A stretch of 64,000 nucleotides of DNA from an uncultured Lachnobacterium sp. Its GTDB lineage: Bacteria; Bacillota; Clostridia; Lachnospirales; Lachnospiraceae. Position 1 is the first letter of the stretch. The number at the start of each line of letters is the position of its first letter. The position numbers and the translations under genes were made by a program. The notes beneath the pieces were generated by a model, which did not search any database, had not been told where the DNA came from, and saw only the letters and a list, made by a program, of their open reading frames with translations. The stretch spans positions 124,001 to 188,000 of the forward strand of contig URDU01000001.1 of the NCBI GenBank assembly GCA_900546625.1, in the 5' to 3' direction. Shown here in pieces: positions 34,082-44,075 of the stretch.

Positions 34082-34369
34082 TTATTCGTTAACTACTGGA
34101 TATACGGAAGCCTGTTTCTTATCTCTTCCAACTCTCTCAAATCTTAATACGCCATCAACCTTAGCATATAATGTATCATCTCCACCGATACCAACGTTTG
34201 TACCAGGGTGAATCTTTGTACCACGCTGTCTGTAAAGAATATTACCAGCTTTTACGAATTGTCCGTCTGCTCTCTTAGCGCCTAATCTCTTAGACTCAGA
34301 GTCACGTCCGTTCTTTGTAGAACCAACTCCCTTTTTATGAGCAAAAAACTGAAGGTTCATATTCAACAT
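34082..34369 (-). CDS. rpmA: Ribosomal protein bL27 with cleavable N-terminal extension
   Basis: A 95-residue large-subunit protein whose mature N terminus reaches the peptidyl-transferase centre. The start MLNMNLQFF is the Firmicute pre-sequence; cleavage after FF yields the normal [15 protein letters not shown]. The protease Prp that performs this is encoded directly upstream. Strong AGGAGG site. Confidence 0.97.
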   Translation of the reverse strand: MLNMNLQFFAHKKGVGSTKNGRDSESKRLGAKRADGQFVKAGNILYRQRGTKIHPGTNVGIGGDDTLYAKVDGVLRFERVGRDKKQASVYPVVNE

Positions 34370-34372
34370 GTC

Positions 34373-34702
34373 TTACACCTCCTTGAAGTCTAGAATGATG
34401 TACTCATTCCCATAGTCTCTTTGTATTCCTTTTAGTCCCAGAATCATGGAATCCATAAGCAGTGCAACATCACCTGTCGCCGGCTTATCAAGTCTGTAGT
34501 CAATCATGCCTGTCTCTTCGTCTGTATCAAGACTGTACTTAGCATGACACAGCTCCTCAGCGGAATTGATGAAATTAATCACCAGCGCTGAAACCCCGGC
34601 GCAGATTATATCATATCCGGAATCCGCAAAACCTGCATGTCCGTTTGACTTAAAGCCCATCTTATGTCCTTTTGAATTCTGATAAACGGTTATAGCTATC
34701 AT
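34373..34702 (-). CDS. prp: Ribosomal-processing cysteine protease Prp
   Basis: A 109-residue protease that removes the bL27 N-terminal extension. Catalytic His22 lies in GHAGFADSGYD and Cys34 in IICAGVSAL, the same spacing as known Prp. The start overlaps the rplU stop (TAATG), and rpmA follows after three bases, so the protease is made together with both of its neighbours. Confidence 0.95.
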   Translation of the reverse strand: MIAITVYQNSKGHKMGFKSNGHAGFADSGYDIICAGVSALVINFINSAEELCHAKYSLDTDEETGMIDYRLDKPATGDVALLMDSMILGLKGIQRDYGNEYIILDFKEV

Positions 34703-35010
34703 TATCCGTTAATTTTTTCAATCTTAACCTGTGTGAAAGCCTGTCTGTGTCCGTTCTTTTTGTGATATCCGGTTTTTCTCTTGTACTTGTAAACGATAAC
34801 CTTTTTAGCTCTGCCTTCTTTAACTACAGAAGCCTCAACTGTTGCACCTGCAACTGTTGGATCTCCAACCTTGAGATCATCTCCGCCTACAACTAAAACC
34901 TGATCAAAAGTAACCTTCTCACCAGCTTCAACGCCAAGCTTTTCAATGGTAATGATATCGCCTTCAGATACTTTGTACTGCTTACCACCTGTTGCTATAA
35001 TTGCGTACAT
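34702..35010 (-). CDS. rplU: Ribosomal protein bL21
   Basis: A 102-residue 23S rRNA-binding protein: [18 protein letters not shown], then [18 protein letters not shown], the usual bL21 signature. I chose the ATG at 35010, four bases after AGGAGGTG; the frame is open upstream but that lies in the leader. It is first in the rplU-prp-rpmA operon. Confidence 0.97.
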   Translation of the reverse strand: MYAIIATGGKQYKVSEGDIITIEKLGVEAGEKVTFDQVLVVGGDDLKVGDPTVAGATVEASVVKEGRAKKVIVYKYKRKTGYHKKNGHRQAFTQVKIEKING

Positions 35011-35095
35011 ATGGCACCTCCTATTTATCATTACTCGCCAGTTACGGTGCTGCGAAAGTCGCAAACTTGTACCTCACTGTGCGGCATACTCCAGT
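35011..35095 (-). promoter_or_regulatory. rplU leader, candidate bL21 leader RNA
   Basis: About 80 transcribed bases precede rplU, with a small hairpin around GCGACTTTCGC (minus strand). Firmicute rplU operons often have a structured L21 leader. I assign it by position and cannot confirm the fold. Confidence 0.45.
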
Positions 35096-35124
35096 ATATT
35101 AGCATAGAGCCATCTATTCGTCAA
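35096..35124 (-). promoter_or_regulatory. rplU operon promoter
   Basis: On the minus strand TTGACG (35119-35124), 17 bases, TAATAT (35096-35101). The -35 lies inside the last codons of the RNase G gene. Confidence 0.65.
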
Positions 35125-36322
35125 GTGTTTTTTCTAAAATTTGTTTAAGAGATTTGTGAACCTTCTTTCTGGTCAGTTCCACCAGTCCAAGCTTTGTGAT
35201 ATCCACAAAGGTACAGACTGTATTATCGTCCTTTATATACTGTTTGAGCGCTTCAATGAGCGTATCCCTTGACGCCTCAGACTTCATATTGATGAAATCA
35301 ATAATTATCATGCCCGAGATATTTCTGAGCCTAAGTTGCCTTGCTATCTCCTTTGCAGCCTCCATATTGGTCTTTAATATGCTGTTGCTCCCTGACGATA
35401 TATTCTTTGCGCTGTTTACATCTATAAAGGTAAGTGTCTCAAGCTGTTCTATTATGATGTTGCCACCACAGTCAAGCCATACCCTGCGCGAGGTCAGATT
35501 ATCAATCAGGCCTCTGATGCCATAGAGCGTTGACAGGCTGATAGCTGAATCGTCATATCTCATTATCTTTTCAGGAGCATGGTCATATATGCCGTACTCT
35601 GTAAGAAGACTGTCATATATATCATCGCAGTCCGTCTTTATCCACTCCACCGTGACAAAATCAATCGTCTTCATCAAAAGCAGATAGTCGCTCATTCCCT
35701 GATATACGCATGAATAGAGTGCCTGATGAGGTGCCTTTTTTATTATCTGATTGTATTTCTGTGCTACAGAATACGCATCAAGCGAAACCGCCTTATCATC
35801 CACATTTTTGGCATTGGTTCTGACTATGATGCCATAGCCCTCATTTTCATGGTCTGCACACTTTGAAAGCACAGCTGCTCGTAAAAGAGCTGCCCTTTCC
35901 TTATCCAGCTTTGATGAAACACCTATCTGTGTATCAAAATTGGTCAGAATCACATTGCTTCCGAATATCGAAAGCTTTGTTGTGACCACCGGATCCTTTG
36001 TCTTTAGAGCATCCTTTATGACCTGCACAAGTATCTCATCGCCCTCACACAAGCCTGATTTTTTCGATTTTTTGTTTGTGTATACAGGATTTTTTGCATC
36101 ATTTAGTGACAGATAACAGCTCTTATTCTGCGCAATGGTCACAAATGCCGCATTTATGCCCGGCAGTATCTTATTTACCCTTGCCGCGTATATATTGTTT
36201 ATTATCGTATCCTTCTCGGGAAGAAGCTGGAAATCCTTATAATTTCCGTTTTCATCCATCATTGCATACACTGTGTAGGTCTTATTATTTTTTACTGTTT
36301 TAGTCAGAATAATCCTGTTCAT
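35114..36322 (-). CDS. rng: Ribonuclease G/E family protein
   Basis: A 402-residue RNase E/G catalytic-type protein of RNA processing. An S1-like region (residues ~25-110, NNIYAARVNKILPGINAAFVTI) is followed by the catalytic domain with TFIDVNSAKN (metal-binding Asp) and GMIIIDFINM. It ends TFVDITKLGLVELTRKK. The Zn-link Cys pair of E. coli enzymes is not evident. The start overlaps the stop of the upstream gene by one base. Confidence 0.9.
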   Translation of the reverse strand: MNRIILTKTVKNNKTYTVYAMMDENGNYKDFQLLPEKDTIINNIYAARVNKILPGINAAFVTIAQNKSCYLSLNDAKNPVYTNKKSKKSGLCEGDEILVQVIKDALKTKDPVVTTKLSIFGSNVILTNFDTQIGVSSKLDKERAALLRAAVLSKCADHENEGYGIIVRTNAKNVDDKAVSLDAYSVAQKYNQIIKKAPHQALYSCVYQGMSDYLLLMKTIDFVTVEWIKTDCDDIYDSLLTEYGIYDHAPEKIMRYDDSAISLSTLYGIRGLIDNLTSRRVWLDCGGNIIIEQLETLTFIDVNSAKNISSGSNSILKTNMEAAKEIARQLRLRNISGMIIIDFINMKSEASRDTLIEALKQYIKDDNTVCTFVDITKLGLVELTRKKVHKSLKQILEKTLDE

Positions 36323-37041
36323 TATGAGATTTCTTCTCCCATGTCAAGCAGACAAACAAGTGTTCCATCGTCTTTTTTTGCATACACTTCCTGCCTGTGG
36401 ATTTGTATGGCAAGCGGATCATAAGCAAGGCCACACCTTTCATATATGGCTTCGAGCACAAACTCAGGCTTTATATTATCAATGCTTCCTGTTGATACCT
36501 GCATAAAAAACTCAGGCTTTTTGTCTTTTTCCATGACTGTAAGCTTGTATACAAGAGGCTTTATATCCACCTCTCTCTCACTCTTTTTAGTCTTTTTCAT
36601 CACAACAAAGGATGGCTCGTCAAAAAAGTGCTTATCTATCGCTTCCTTCCATTCATCTGTGGTATATGGGCTCTCATAGCCCTCCTTGAAGCTAAGTACA
36701 TAGTCTGCAGCCGCAACAAGCGACATGGCCTTCTTTGCATCATCCGGCAAAAGCACATAGCCTGTCACCTCGACTCCGTCCACCATCTGGGCGTTTAAAG
36801 CCGCTATGCTTTTTTCTGTCGACTCTGTTGTATTTACATCTATGTCAAAGTACTCACCATCGCTTGTGATGCCCACTCCAAGCGGTGCCGCAAACGACAT
36901 AATCTGGTGAGCAGAATACCCCTCTGAATAGCGGATATCAATATCTGCTCTTCTGACTGCCTTCTGGAAGTATCTCATCATATCGAGATGTCCTATAAAC
37001 TTCATGCAGCCCCATTTTCTGAACTTCACTCTAATTTTCAT
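36322..37041 (-). CDS. TIGR03936-type radical-SAM-linked protein (DUF2344)
   Basis: A 239-residue protein beginning MKIRVKFRKWGCMKFIGHLD, with VRRADIDIRYSEGYSAHQIMSFAAPLGVGITSDGEYFD, the DUF2344 pattern. It is nearly always adjacent to, or fused with, the TIGR03960 radical-SAM protein, here directly upstream. Function unknown, probably RNA or tRNA related. The ATG at 37041 has GGAGGTG eight bases before it and overlaps the upstream gene by 11 bases. Confidence 0.88.
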   Translation of the reverse strand: MKIRVKFRKWGCMKFIGHLDMMRYFQKAVRRADIDIRYSEGYSAHQIMSFAAPLGVGITSDGEYFDIDVNTTESTEKSIAALNAQMVDGVEVTGYVLLPDDAKKAMSLVAAADYVLSFKEGYESPYTTDEWKEAIDKHFFDEPSFVVMKKTKKSEREVDIKPLVYKLTVMEKDKKPEFFMQVSTGSIDNIKPEFVLEAIYERCGLAYDPLAIQIHRQEVYAKKDDGTLVCLLDMGEEIS

Positions 37042-38893
37042 AGCAGACACCTCCTCCATAGCTCTTTGCACCGCAGGCAGAGCACCTCATGCGGCAGTTA
37101 GGAGTGACGCACTCCTTGTGGGCTGTCTCCCACTCTCTTATCATAAACTGCTTTGTTACACCTATATCGATAAAATCCCATGGGAATACCTCATCAATAG
37201 GCCTCTCTCTCATAGTGTAGAAATCCGGATCCAGTCCGCATTCCTTTATCGAATCAATCCATCTGTCATAGTCAAAATACTCTGTCCAGGCATCATAATA
37301 TCCGCCCTTTTCGTATACCCTTACTATAGCATCACAAAGTCTTCTGTCGCCTCTTGCCAGTATACCCTCAATCACAGTGACGTATGCCTCATGCCAGTTG
37401 TATCTGATGCTCTTTCTGTTGAGCTGCTCCTTTACATGGTCGTTAACTATCTTTGCCCTGCCCAGGTACTCAGAAGGCTCATACATCCTCGCCCACTGAA
37501 ATGGTGTAAACGGCTTTGGCACGAAAAATGATGTGCTTATCGTTATCTGACACTTTCCGGCTCTCTTTTCCTTTGGAACGGTATCATAATATAATGCCGC
37601 TACATCGTTTGCAAGCTCAGGAATGCCCCTCATATCTTCCTCTGTCTCAGTAGGCAGACCGAGCATGAAATAAAACTTCACCTTGTTCCAGCCACCCTCA
37701 AAGGCCTGTTTTGAGCCATTCATGATATCATCAATTGTCAGTCCCTTATTTATGACGTTTCTAAGGCGCTGTGTGCCGGCCTCAGGCGCAAAGGTCAGAC
37801 TGCTCTTTTTGACATCCTGCACCTTCTGCATGATGTCGAGTGAAAACGCATCAATTCTGAGTGAAGGCAGGGAGATATTTATCTTCTTTTCCTTGCAGAT
37901 ATCAAGCAAAAATGTGATGAGCTCGTCAAGCTCCTTGTAGTCGGATGAGCTTAAGGAGCTTAAAGAAATCTCCTCGTGTCCTGTATTTTTAATAAGTGCC
38001 GCAGCAACGTCCTTTAGGTGGTCAACCTTTTTCTCACGGTTTGGACGGTAAATCATACCGGCCTGACAGAAACGGCAGCCTCTTATACAGCCACGCTGTA
38101 TTTCAAGCACCATTCTATCCTGCGTAGCCTTGATAAAAGGTACAACCGGTGCCTCCGGGTAGGTTGAGTTCGTCAAATCTACCTGCACCTGTTTTTTTAT
38201 CTTTACAGGAATATCATCATACTTAGGCTTCATACAGCAGATTGTTCCATCCTCATTGTACTCCACCTCATACAAAGCAGGTACATAAAGACCCTCAATC
38301 TTTGCAGCCTCATGTAAAAACTCTTCCCTCGAAAGACCATCAGCCTTTGCCTTCTTATAAAGCTCAAAGAGATTGCCGTACTGAGTCTCACCCTCTCCGA
38401 TATAAAATATATCAAAGAAATCTGCAATCGGCTCCGGATTGTAAGTACAAGGACCGCCTGCAATCACAATAGGGCAGCCTTCCGCTCTGTCCCTTGAACG
38501 AAGCGGAATCTGTGCGAGGTCAAGTATCTGCAAAATATTTGTGTAGCACATCTCGTACTGCAGCGTCATGGCTACAAAGTCAAAGTCCTTTATAGGCTCC
38601 TGAGACTCAAGTCCGAAAAGCGGTATATTCTCCTGCTTCATGATTTCATGCAGATCAGGCCACGGAGAATAAACTCTCTCGCACCACACGTCATCCATGC
38701 GGTTGAACATATCATATAATATCTGGATTCCCAGATGTGACATACCAATCTCATAAACATCAGGAAAACACATCGCAAAACGTATATTTACCTGCGATGT
38801 GTCTTTCATTACTGAGTTGAACTCATTCCCGATATATCTAGCCGGTTTGTCTACCTTCATAAGTATCTCATCACTTAAAGCTAGTTTTCTCAT
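37031..38893 (-). CDS. B12-binding-domain radical SAM protein (TIGR03960)
   Basis: A 620-residue protein. The N-terminal part resembles a cobalamin-binding domain (VNIRFAMCFPDVYEIGMSHLG...GGPCTYNPEPIADFFD, to ~residue 220). The radical-SAM core has CIRGCRFCQAGMIYRPNREK, the CxxxCxxC cluster ligands. A C-terminal Cys-rich tail (CVTPNCRMRCSACGAKSYGGGVC) may bind metal. It pairs with the DUF2344 gene. Reaction unknown. Confidence 0.88.
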   Translation of the reverse strand: MRKLALSDEILMKVDKPARYIGNEFNSVMKDTSQVNIRFAMCFPDVYEIGMSHLGIQILYDMFNRMDDVWCERVYSPWPDLHEIMKQENIPLFGLESQEPIKDFDFVAMTLQYEMCYTNILQILDLAQIPLRSRDRAEGCPIVIAGGPCTYNPEPIADFFDIFYIGEGETQYGNLFELYKKAKADGLSREEFLHEAAKIEGLYVPALYEVEYNEDGTICCMKPKYDDIPVKIKKQVQVDLTNSTYPEAPVVPFIKATQDRMVLEIQRGCIRGCRFCQAGMIYRPNREKKVDHLKDVAAALIKNTGHEEISLSSLSSSDYKELDELITFLLDICKEKKINISLPSLRIDAFSLDIMQKVQDVKKSSLTFAPEAGTQRLRNVINKGLTIDDIMNGSKQAFEGGWNKVKFYFMLGLPTETEEDMRGIPELANDVAALYYDTVPKEKRAGKCQITISTSFFVPKPFTPFQWARMYEPSEYLGRAKIVNDHVKEQLNRKSIRYNWHEAYVTVIEGILARGDRRLCDAIVRVYEKGGYYDAWTEYFDYDRWIDSIKECGLDPDFYTMRERPIDEVFPWDFIDIGVTKQFMIREWETAHKECVTPNCRMRCSACGAKSYGGGVCYEN

Positions 38894-38927
38894 ATAATTT
38901 CCTCTAAATAATTATTGTGTTTTAAGG

Positions 38928-40211
38928 CTATCGCTGTGCCAGCTCCCCTGCTATCTCTGCCCATGTGATATTTTTCTGAGCCATAAGAATCATGCAGTGG
39001 TACATAAAGTCCGATATCTCAAACTTCAAATCATCACTGTCCGGATTTTTGGCTGCCAGAATAATCTCAGTGCACTCGTGTCCGAGTTTTTTTAATATCT
39101 CATCTATGCCCTTTTCCATGACGGCATTGGTGTACGAGTCCTCCTTTGGATTCTTCATACGGTCAACTATCACCGCATAGACTGATTCAAGCACTGTAAG
39201 TGGATTCTTCTCCACATACTCCTTTTTCACGATATTATTGAAAAAGCAGGTCCTGTTACCTGTGTGACATGCAGCTCCCACCTGCGAAACCTTCGCAAGG
39301 ATAGTATCATAATCACAGTCCGCTGTCAAAGACTTTACGTACTGTAAATGTCCTGATGTAAGTCCTTTGGTCCAAAGCTCATTGCGGCTTCTGCTCCAGT
39401 AGGTCATTCGTCCGCTGTTTATCGTGACATTGAAGGCCTCCTCATTCATATAGGCAAGCATGAGCACCTGCTCATTGCGGTAATCCTGCACTATGACAGG
39501 CACCATGCCGTCAGAATTAAGCTTTAAATCAGACCATTTTAAGTCGGGAGTAAAATTGTCAACAAGTATTCCTCCGTCAGAAAGCTTTGTCTTTAACGCC
39601 ATGATATCATTTTCAGGATCATTGATAAACTCTCCTGCAATGCCTCTTAGTGTTTCACGCTTCATGACATCAATTATTTTATCCATGTCAAACTGCGGCA
39701 TATAGACCACATACGGTGTGGATGTGAGATTCTCAAGCGCATCTATTATATCTATATTCAAGACCAAAAGCTCATGAAAGGTATCCTCTATCTCCTCCTG
39801 ATGCTTGAAAATATAGTCTACATTGCTGATTGACAAAAGAATTTTATCCTTGCCAAACTTCTCGCTTGCCACATTTGCAAGCTCAAGACTTGAATCCTTT
39901 GTAGCATTGAAGATGACCTGTAAACAGCCTGCATACAGCAGCTTTTTCACGTCCTCTATGCGGTTGATATTGCCTCCGGCGCACACCTTTATGTCGATAT
40001 TTCTGTTGATATTTTCTATCGTATGTATGTTTTTCTCATGCTCATCATCATCAGTTGAAAGATCAAAAATAATAATCTTGTCTATGCCACTGTCATTGTA
40101 AAGCTGACACAGATTGTAGACGTCACCCATCACTGTCATATCAGACGCTGACTTCACGGCCTGGCCGTTCTTTAAATACAGTGTAGCAACGATGTTCTTA
40201 AAACCAGTCAA
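38928..40211 (-). CDS. hisIE: HisIE bifunctional enzyme with an N-terminal degenerate HisA/HisF-like domain
   Basis: 427 residues in three parts. Residues ~1-215 follow the HisA/HisF barrel ([45 protein letters not shown]), but the catalytic Asp positions are replaced (TLYLKNGQ where PCLDVKDG is expected; LLSISNVD in the second place). Residues ~220-320 are HisI (phosphoribosyl-AMP cyclohydrolase: [25 protein letters not shown]). Residues ~330-427 are HisE (phosphoribosyl-ATP pyrophosphatase). It performs steps 2 and 3 of histidine synthesis. The start is TTG at 40211, eight bases after GGAAG. Last gene of the operon. Confidence 0.88.
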   Translation of the reverse strand: MTGFKNIVATLYLKNGQAVKSASDMTVMGDVYNLCQLYNDSGIDKIIIFDLSTDDDEHEKNIHTIENINRNIDIKVCAGGNINRIEDVKKLLYAGCLQVIFNATKDSSLELANVASEKFGKDKILLSISNVDYIFKHQEEIEDTFHELLVLNIDIIDALENLTSTPYVVYMPQFDMDKIIDVMKRETLRGIAGEFINDPENDIMALKTKLSDGGILVDNFTPDLKWSDLKLNSDGMVPVIVQDYRNEQVLMLAYMNEEAFNVTINSGRMTYWSRSRNELWTKGLTSGHLQYVKSLTADCDYDTILAKVSQVGAACHTGNRTCFFNNIVKKEYVEKNPLTVLESVYAVIVDRMKNPKEDSYTNAVMEKGIDEILKKLGHECTEIILAAKNPDSDDLKFEISDFMYHCMILMAQKNITWAEIAGELAQR

Positions 40212-40212
40212 A

Positions 40213-40803
40213 TTACAAACTTCCTTTCGTGGACATCACGTCCTTTATTCTGCTATCATAGGTGCAGGCATCGTCAAGCGCCTTGGCAAATGCCTTAAAC
40301 ATAGCTTCTATCATATGATGATTATTTCCCGGTGTCAAAACCTTTATATGCAGATTCATCGCAGCAGAGTAAGAAACGGCGTAGAAAAACTCCTTTACCA
40401 TCTCTGTATCCATATCTCCGACTCTCTCGCAGGTAAACTCACCGTCAAACTGCAGATACGGTCTGCCTGATAAGTCAATGGCGCAAAGCACCAGCACCTC
40501 ATCCATCGGTAAAATAAAGCTTCCAAATCTCTTTATGCCCTTTTTGTCTCCCACAGCCTGTGCTATGGCATTGCCAAGCACTATGCCGCAGTCCTCTATA
40601 GTATGATGACAGTCCACATTTAAGTCACCATCGCATGTCATATCGAGGTCAAAAAAACCATGCTTTGAAAAGCCCTCCAGCATATGGTTAAAGAAGCCTA
40701 TGCCTGTGTCTATATTTGATTTTCCGGTTCCGTCTATATTTAAACCAACCGAAATATCAGTCTCTTTTGTTTTTCTGCTAAGCTTAGCGCATCGATCTGC
40801 CAT
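40213..40803 (-). CDS. hisB: Imidazoleglycerol-phosphate dehydratase
   Basis: A 196-residue monofunctional HisB. The [44 protein letters not shown] and the C-terminal [15 protein letters not shown] metal-binding His motifs are intact. Starts 22 bases after hisD with AAGGAG. Confidence 0.96.
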   Translation of the reverse strand: MADRCAKLSRKTKETDISVGLNIDGTGKSNIDTGIGFFNHMLEGFSKHGFFDLDMTCDGDLNVDCHHTIEDCGIVLGNAIAQAVGDKKGIKRFGSFILPMDEVLVLCAIDLSGRPYLQFDGEFTCERVGDMDTEMVKEFFYAVSYSAAMNLHIKVLTPGNNHHMIEAMFKAFAKALDDACTYDSRIKDVMSTKGSL

Positions 40804-40825
40804 TTCTTACTCCTTTATTCTAAGA

Positions 40826-42115
40826 CTAATCCTCAAATCTCACCTTGATTGAATTTGCATGTGCTGTAAGCTTCTCGCACTCTGCAAACTGCTCAATATC
40901 AGTATGTATCCTCTCAAGCGCTTCTCTTGAATATGAGATGATGCTTGACTTTTTGATAAAGTCATCTACAGATAAGGCTGAGAAGAATTTTGCTGTTCCG
41001 TTTGTAGGCAGAACATGGTTTGGTCCTGCAAAGTAGTCTCCTAAAGGCTCTGATGAGTACTCTCCGATAAAGATTGCTCCCGCATTTTTGATTCTTGTCA
41101 TGACTGAGAAAGGATCTCTTGTGACAATCTCCATATGCTCTGAAGCGATATCGTTTACTGCATCAATTGCCTCATCCATATCCTCTGCAACAAGTATATA
41201 TCCGTAGTTTTCAAGAGATTTCTCGATGATTTCTTTTCTTGAGAGGACCTCAACAAACTTATCAACTTCCTCTGATACTTTCTTTGCAAGCTTTTCACTT
41301 GTTGTGATTAAAATGGCTGATGCCATCTCATCATGCTCAGCCTGTGAGAGTAAATCTGCTGCCACGTAGCGTGGGTTTGCAGTCTCATCTGCAAGCACCA
41401 GAATCTCGCTTGGACCTGCGATTGAATCAATGCTGACATATCCAAACACAGCCTTTTTGGCAAGGGCAACGAAAATATTTCCCGGTCCTACAATCTTGTC
41501 TACCTTTGGCACACTCTCTGTACCAAACGCCATTGCAGCGATAGCCTGTGCACCGCCTACCTTGTAGATTTCATCTACTCCGGCCTCGTTTGCGGCTACA
41601 AGAGTGGAAGGATATACCTTGCCGTCAGGTCCGCACGGTGTACACATAACAATCTTCTCAACACCTGCTACCTTTGCAGGAAGCACGTTCATCAGCACTG
41701 ATGAAGGATAGACAGCCTTGCCGCCCGGCACATACACTCCTGCCTTTGCTATAGGTGTTACCTTCTGTCCTAAAATGATGCCGTCCTCTGTTGTAAACCA
41801 TGAATTCTGCAGCTGCTTCTCATGATATTTTCTGATATTTACAAGAGCCTTTTTTATAACAGCAAGAAGCTTCTCATCAACAAGCTCATAGGCTTCCTTT
41901 ATTTCTTCCTCTGTGACACGGATATTTGATGCATTTACATCCGCCTTGTCAAATTTCTTTGTGTATTCAAAAACAGCCTTGTCACGATTTTCCTTTACGT
42001 TGTTTATAATCTCATTTACCGTACTCTCATACTCTGTATAGTTGTTAGGGCTTCTCTTAAGCAGGCTCTCCAATATGTTCTTCTGTGAATCCTTTGTAAG
42101 TTTTAAAGTTCTCAT
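40826..42115 (-). CDS. hisD: Histidinol dehydrogenase
   Basis: A 429-residue zinc enzyme that catalyses the last two steps of histidine synthesis. KAGVYVPGGKAVYPSSVLMNVLPAKVAGV, VGGAQAIAAMAFGTESVPKVDKIVGPGN and DYFAGPNHVLPTNGTAKF are typical. Complete length; ACGGAGG site. Confidence 0.97.
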   Translation of the reverse strand: MRTLKLTKDSQKNILESLLKRSPNNYTEYESTVNEIINNVKENRDKAVFEYTKKFDKADVNASNIRVTEEEIKEAYELVDEKLLAVIKKALVNIRKYHEKQLQNSWFTTEDGIILGQKVTPIAKAGVYVPGGKAVYPSSVLMNVLPAKVAGVEKIVMCTPCGPDGKVYPSTLVAANEAGVDEIYKVGGAQAIAAMAFGTESVPKVDKIVGPGNIFVALAKKAVFGYVSIDSIAGPSEILVLADETANPRYVAADLLSQAEHDEMASAILITTSEKLAKKVSEEVDKFVEVLSRKEIIEKSLENYGYILVAEDMDEAIDAVNDIASEHMEIVTRDPFSVMTRIKNAGAIFIGEYSSEPLGDYFAGPNHVLPTNGTAKFFSALSVDDFIKKSSIISYSREALERIHTDIEQFAECEKLTAHANSIKVRFED

Positions 42116-42157
42116 TACAGCCTCCGTCTAAAATCATGTATTGATATAAATTATACG

Positions 42158-42805
42158 CTATTTGATAACAGTCTTCAAATCGCTTATGAGCTTTGTGATA
42201 CGCTCATTGTCCATCTTCATGCTGACCTGGTTTACCACAACCCTCGCAGACAGCGGACAGACCTCCTCAAGCACGGTAAGCCCGTTCTCCTTAAGTGTAG
42301 TTCCGGTCTCTACTATATCACAAATCACCTCTGAAAGTCCAACAATCGGAGCAAGCTCTATTGAGCCGTTTAGCTTTATAATCTCTACCGTCTGATGCTT
42401 TTTATTGTAGAAATAGTCCTTTGCGATATGGGGATACTTGGTGGCAACCCTTATCTGCTCATGATGCTGCAAAAGCTCCCTTGCGCTCTCCGGTCCGCAT
42501 ATGCACATACGGCATTTTCCAAAGCCTAAATCAAGCACCTCGTAAATATTTCTGCCCTCCTCGAGAATGGTATCCTTTCCTACCACACCGATATCGGCAG
42601 CACCATACTCCACGTATGTAGGCACATCAGGTCCCTTTGCCAGGAAAAATCTAAGTTTAAGCTCCTCGTTTACGAAAATCAGCTTTCTGGTATCCGGATC
42701 CTTCATCTCCTCACAGGTGATGCCTATCTGCTCAAAAAGCTGCAGGGTCTTCTTTGCAAGTCTGCCCTTTCCCAGGGCAAAGGTTAAATATCTGTCATCA
42801 CTCAT
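42158..42805 (-). CDS. hisG: ATP phosphoribosyltransferase, short form
   Basis: A 215-residue catalytic subunit of the first step of histidine synthesis. This is the short form, which lacks the regulatory C-terminal domain and needs HisZ. LTFALGKGRLAKKTL, GAADIGVVGKDTILE, RVATKYPHIAKDYF and IVETGTTLKENGL are typical. HisZ is directly upstream, which fits. Confidence 0.96.
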   Translation of the reverse strand: MSDDRYLTFALGKGRLAKKTLQLFEQIGITCEEMKDPDTRKLIFVNEELKLRFFLAKGPDVPTYVEYGAADIGVVGKDTILEEGRNIYEVLDLGFGKCRMCICGPESARELLQHHEQIRVATKYPHIAKDYFYNKKHQTVEIIKLNGSIELAPIVGLSEVICDIVETGTTLKENGLTVLEEVCPLSARVVVNQVSMKMDNERITKLISDLKTVIK

Positions 42806-42808
42806 CTT

Positions 42809-43999
42809 TTATTCCTCTATAAACTCTACTCTGTTTATACGATTGTCTACCGCATATGAAGCATAGTCCTCTTTCGTTTTATTTTTGTCCTTAAGCACCA
42901 TCTGTGTATTTATTCCGTCTCTTCTAAGCTCCACAGAGCGCTTGATTGCCGCATGATATGCAGCCTCATCAAATACTATAAGTGAGGAATTCTCAATAAC
43001 CGGCACATCAATATCCTGACGGCTTAAGGCTGCCATGAGCTGATCCACAACAATTGCAAAGCCGATTGCCGCAGCATCCTTTCCAAAGTGTGAAAGCAGC
43101 TTGTCATAACGGCCTCCCTTAACGATAGGCTCTCCTGTACCGTATGTGTAGCCCTGGAAAATGATACCTGTGTAATATGTGTAGTCGCTGATAAGTCCAA
43201 GCTCATACGAAATATATTTCTCGATGCCGTATGCCTTTAAATATTCTCGCAGCTTAAGCAGTGTATCAATGGATGATAATATCTCATCATAGCCCTCTGC
43301 AAGCTTTAAAGCCTCCATAAGCTGCTCATCTTGTAAGTCGAAATTGTCCAAAAGCCCAAACAGCTTCTTTAGCTTGTCGTTCATGGAAAGACTGTCCACA
43401 AACTCCTCCACACCAAAGAAATTTTTATTTGCTATGAGCTCTCTTAGATTTTCCTCCTGCTCCTCAGACAGACCTGCTGCCTTTGTGAGACCATAAAAGA
43501 ACTGCGAATGTCCGACTGAAATCTGGAAATTCTTAAGTCCGCTCTCAAGCATTGACTCAACTGTCATCGAAAGTATCTCGGCATCGGCAGAGATAGAGCC
43601 GTCACCAATCAGCTCTGCTCCGCACTGTGTGCTCTCCTTGAGCCTGCCTTGATAATCCGATGAATTGATAAAGGTATTGCCCAGATAACACAGCTTGACC
43701 GGCATATCGTCCTCTATATAGTACTTAGCCGCACTTCTTGCAATAGAAGGAGTAAAATCAGGACGCAGAACAAGTGTATTGCCCTCCTTGTCAAAAAACT
43801 TGTATAAATCCTTTGAAGGGGTTGTTCCCACATCGCTTCCAAAAATATTAAAAAACTCAAACGTAGGTGTCATGATATCATGATATCCGTATTTTAAAAG
43901 TGTACGGTGCAGCTTATCCTGCAAATACAGCTTTTTTTTGCATTCTCCGTTATATATGTCTCTTACTCCGTCAGGAGTGTGTAATAATTGATTTTCCAT
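42809..43999 (-). CDS. hisZ: ATP phosphoribosyltransferase regulatory subunit HisZ
   Basis: A 396-residue class II aminoacyl-tRNA-synthetase paralogue (HisRS-like) that activates short HisG and senses histidine. HTPDGVRDIYNGECKKKLYLQ, PTFEFFNIFGSDVGTTPSKDLYKFFDKEGNTLVLRPDFTPSIAR (motif 2-like) and the anticodon-domain-free C terminus fit. I chose the ATG at 43999: upstream in-frame codons fall inside the promoter. The ribosome site is weak (GCGAG). First gene of the his operon, four bases before hisG. Confidence 0.92.
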   Translation of the reverse strand: MENQLLHTPDGVRDIYNGECKKKLYLQDKLHRTLLKYGYHDIMTPTFEFFNIFGSDVGTTPSKDLYKFFDKEGNTLVLRPDFTPSIARSAAKYYIEDDMPVKLCYLGNTFINSSDYQGRLKESTQCGAELIGDGSISADAEILSMTVESMLESGLKNFQISVGHSQFFYGLTKAAGLSEEQEENLRELIANKNFFGVEEFVDSLSMNDKLKKLFGLLDNFDLQDEQLMEALKLAEGYDEILSSIDTLLKLREYLKAYGIEKYISYELGLISDYTYYTGIIFQGYTYGTGEPIVKGGRYDKLLSHFGKDAAAIGFAIVVDQLMAALSRQDIDVPVIENSSLIVFDEAAYHAAIKRSVELRRDGINTQMVLKDKNKTKEDYASYAVDNRINRVEFIEE

Positions 44000-44046
44000 A
44001 ATGTGTAAAATCTCGCTTTCATGTAGTAAAGTGTTATCGTGGTAAT

Positions 44047-44075
44047 ATGCTACCATACGATAGTGATACTGTCAA
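44047..44075 (-). promoter_or_regulatory. his operon promoter
   Basis: On the minus strand consensus TTGACA (44070-44075), 17 bases, TAGCAT (44047-44052). It overlaps the last codons of recU. I see no T-box or His-rich leader peptide in the ~40-base leader. Confidence 0.7.

Noticed and set aside
35111..35124. A 14-base match between CRISPR spacer 16914-16940 and the rplU promoter region (self-targeting?)
   Set aside because: The match covers only the PAM-distal half of the spacer, the seed half differs, and 14 bases can occur by chance; it is not a functional protospacer.
43999..44046. A His-rich leader peptide or T-box before the his operon
   Set aside because: The short leader contains only a 19-codon out-of-frame ORF without His runs and no T-box sequence.
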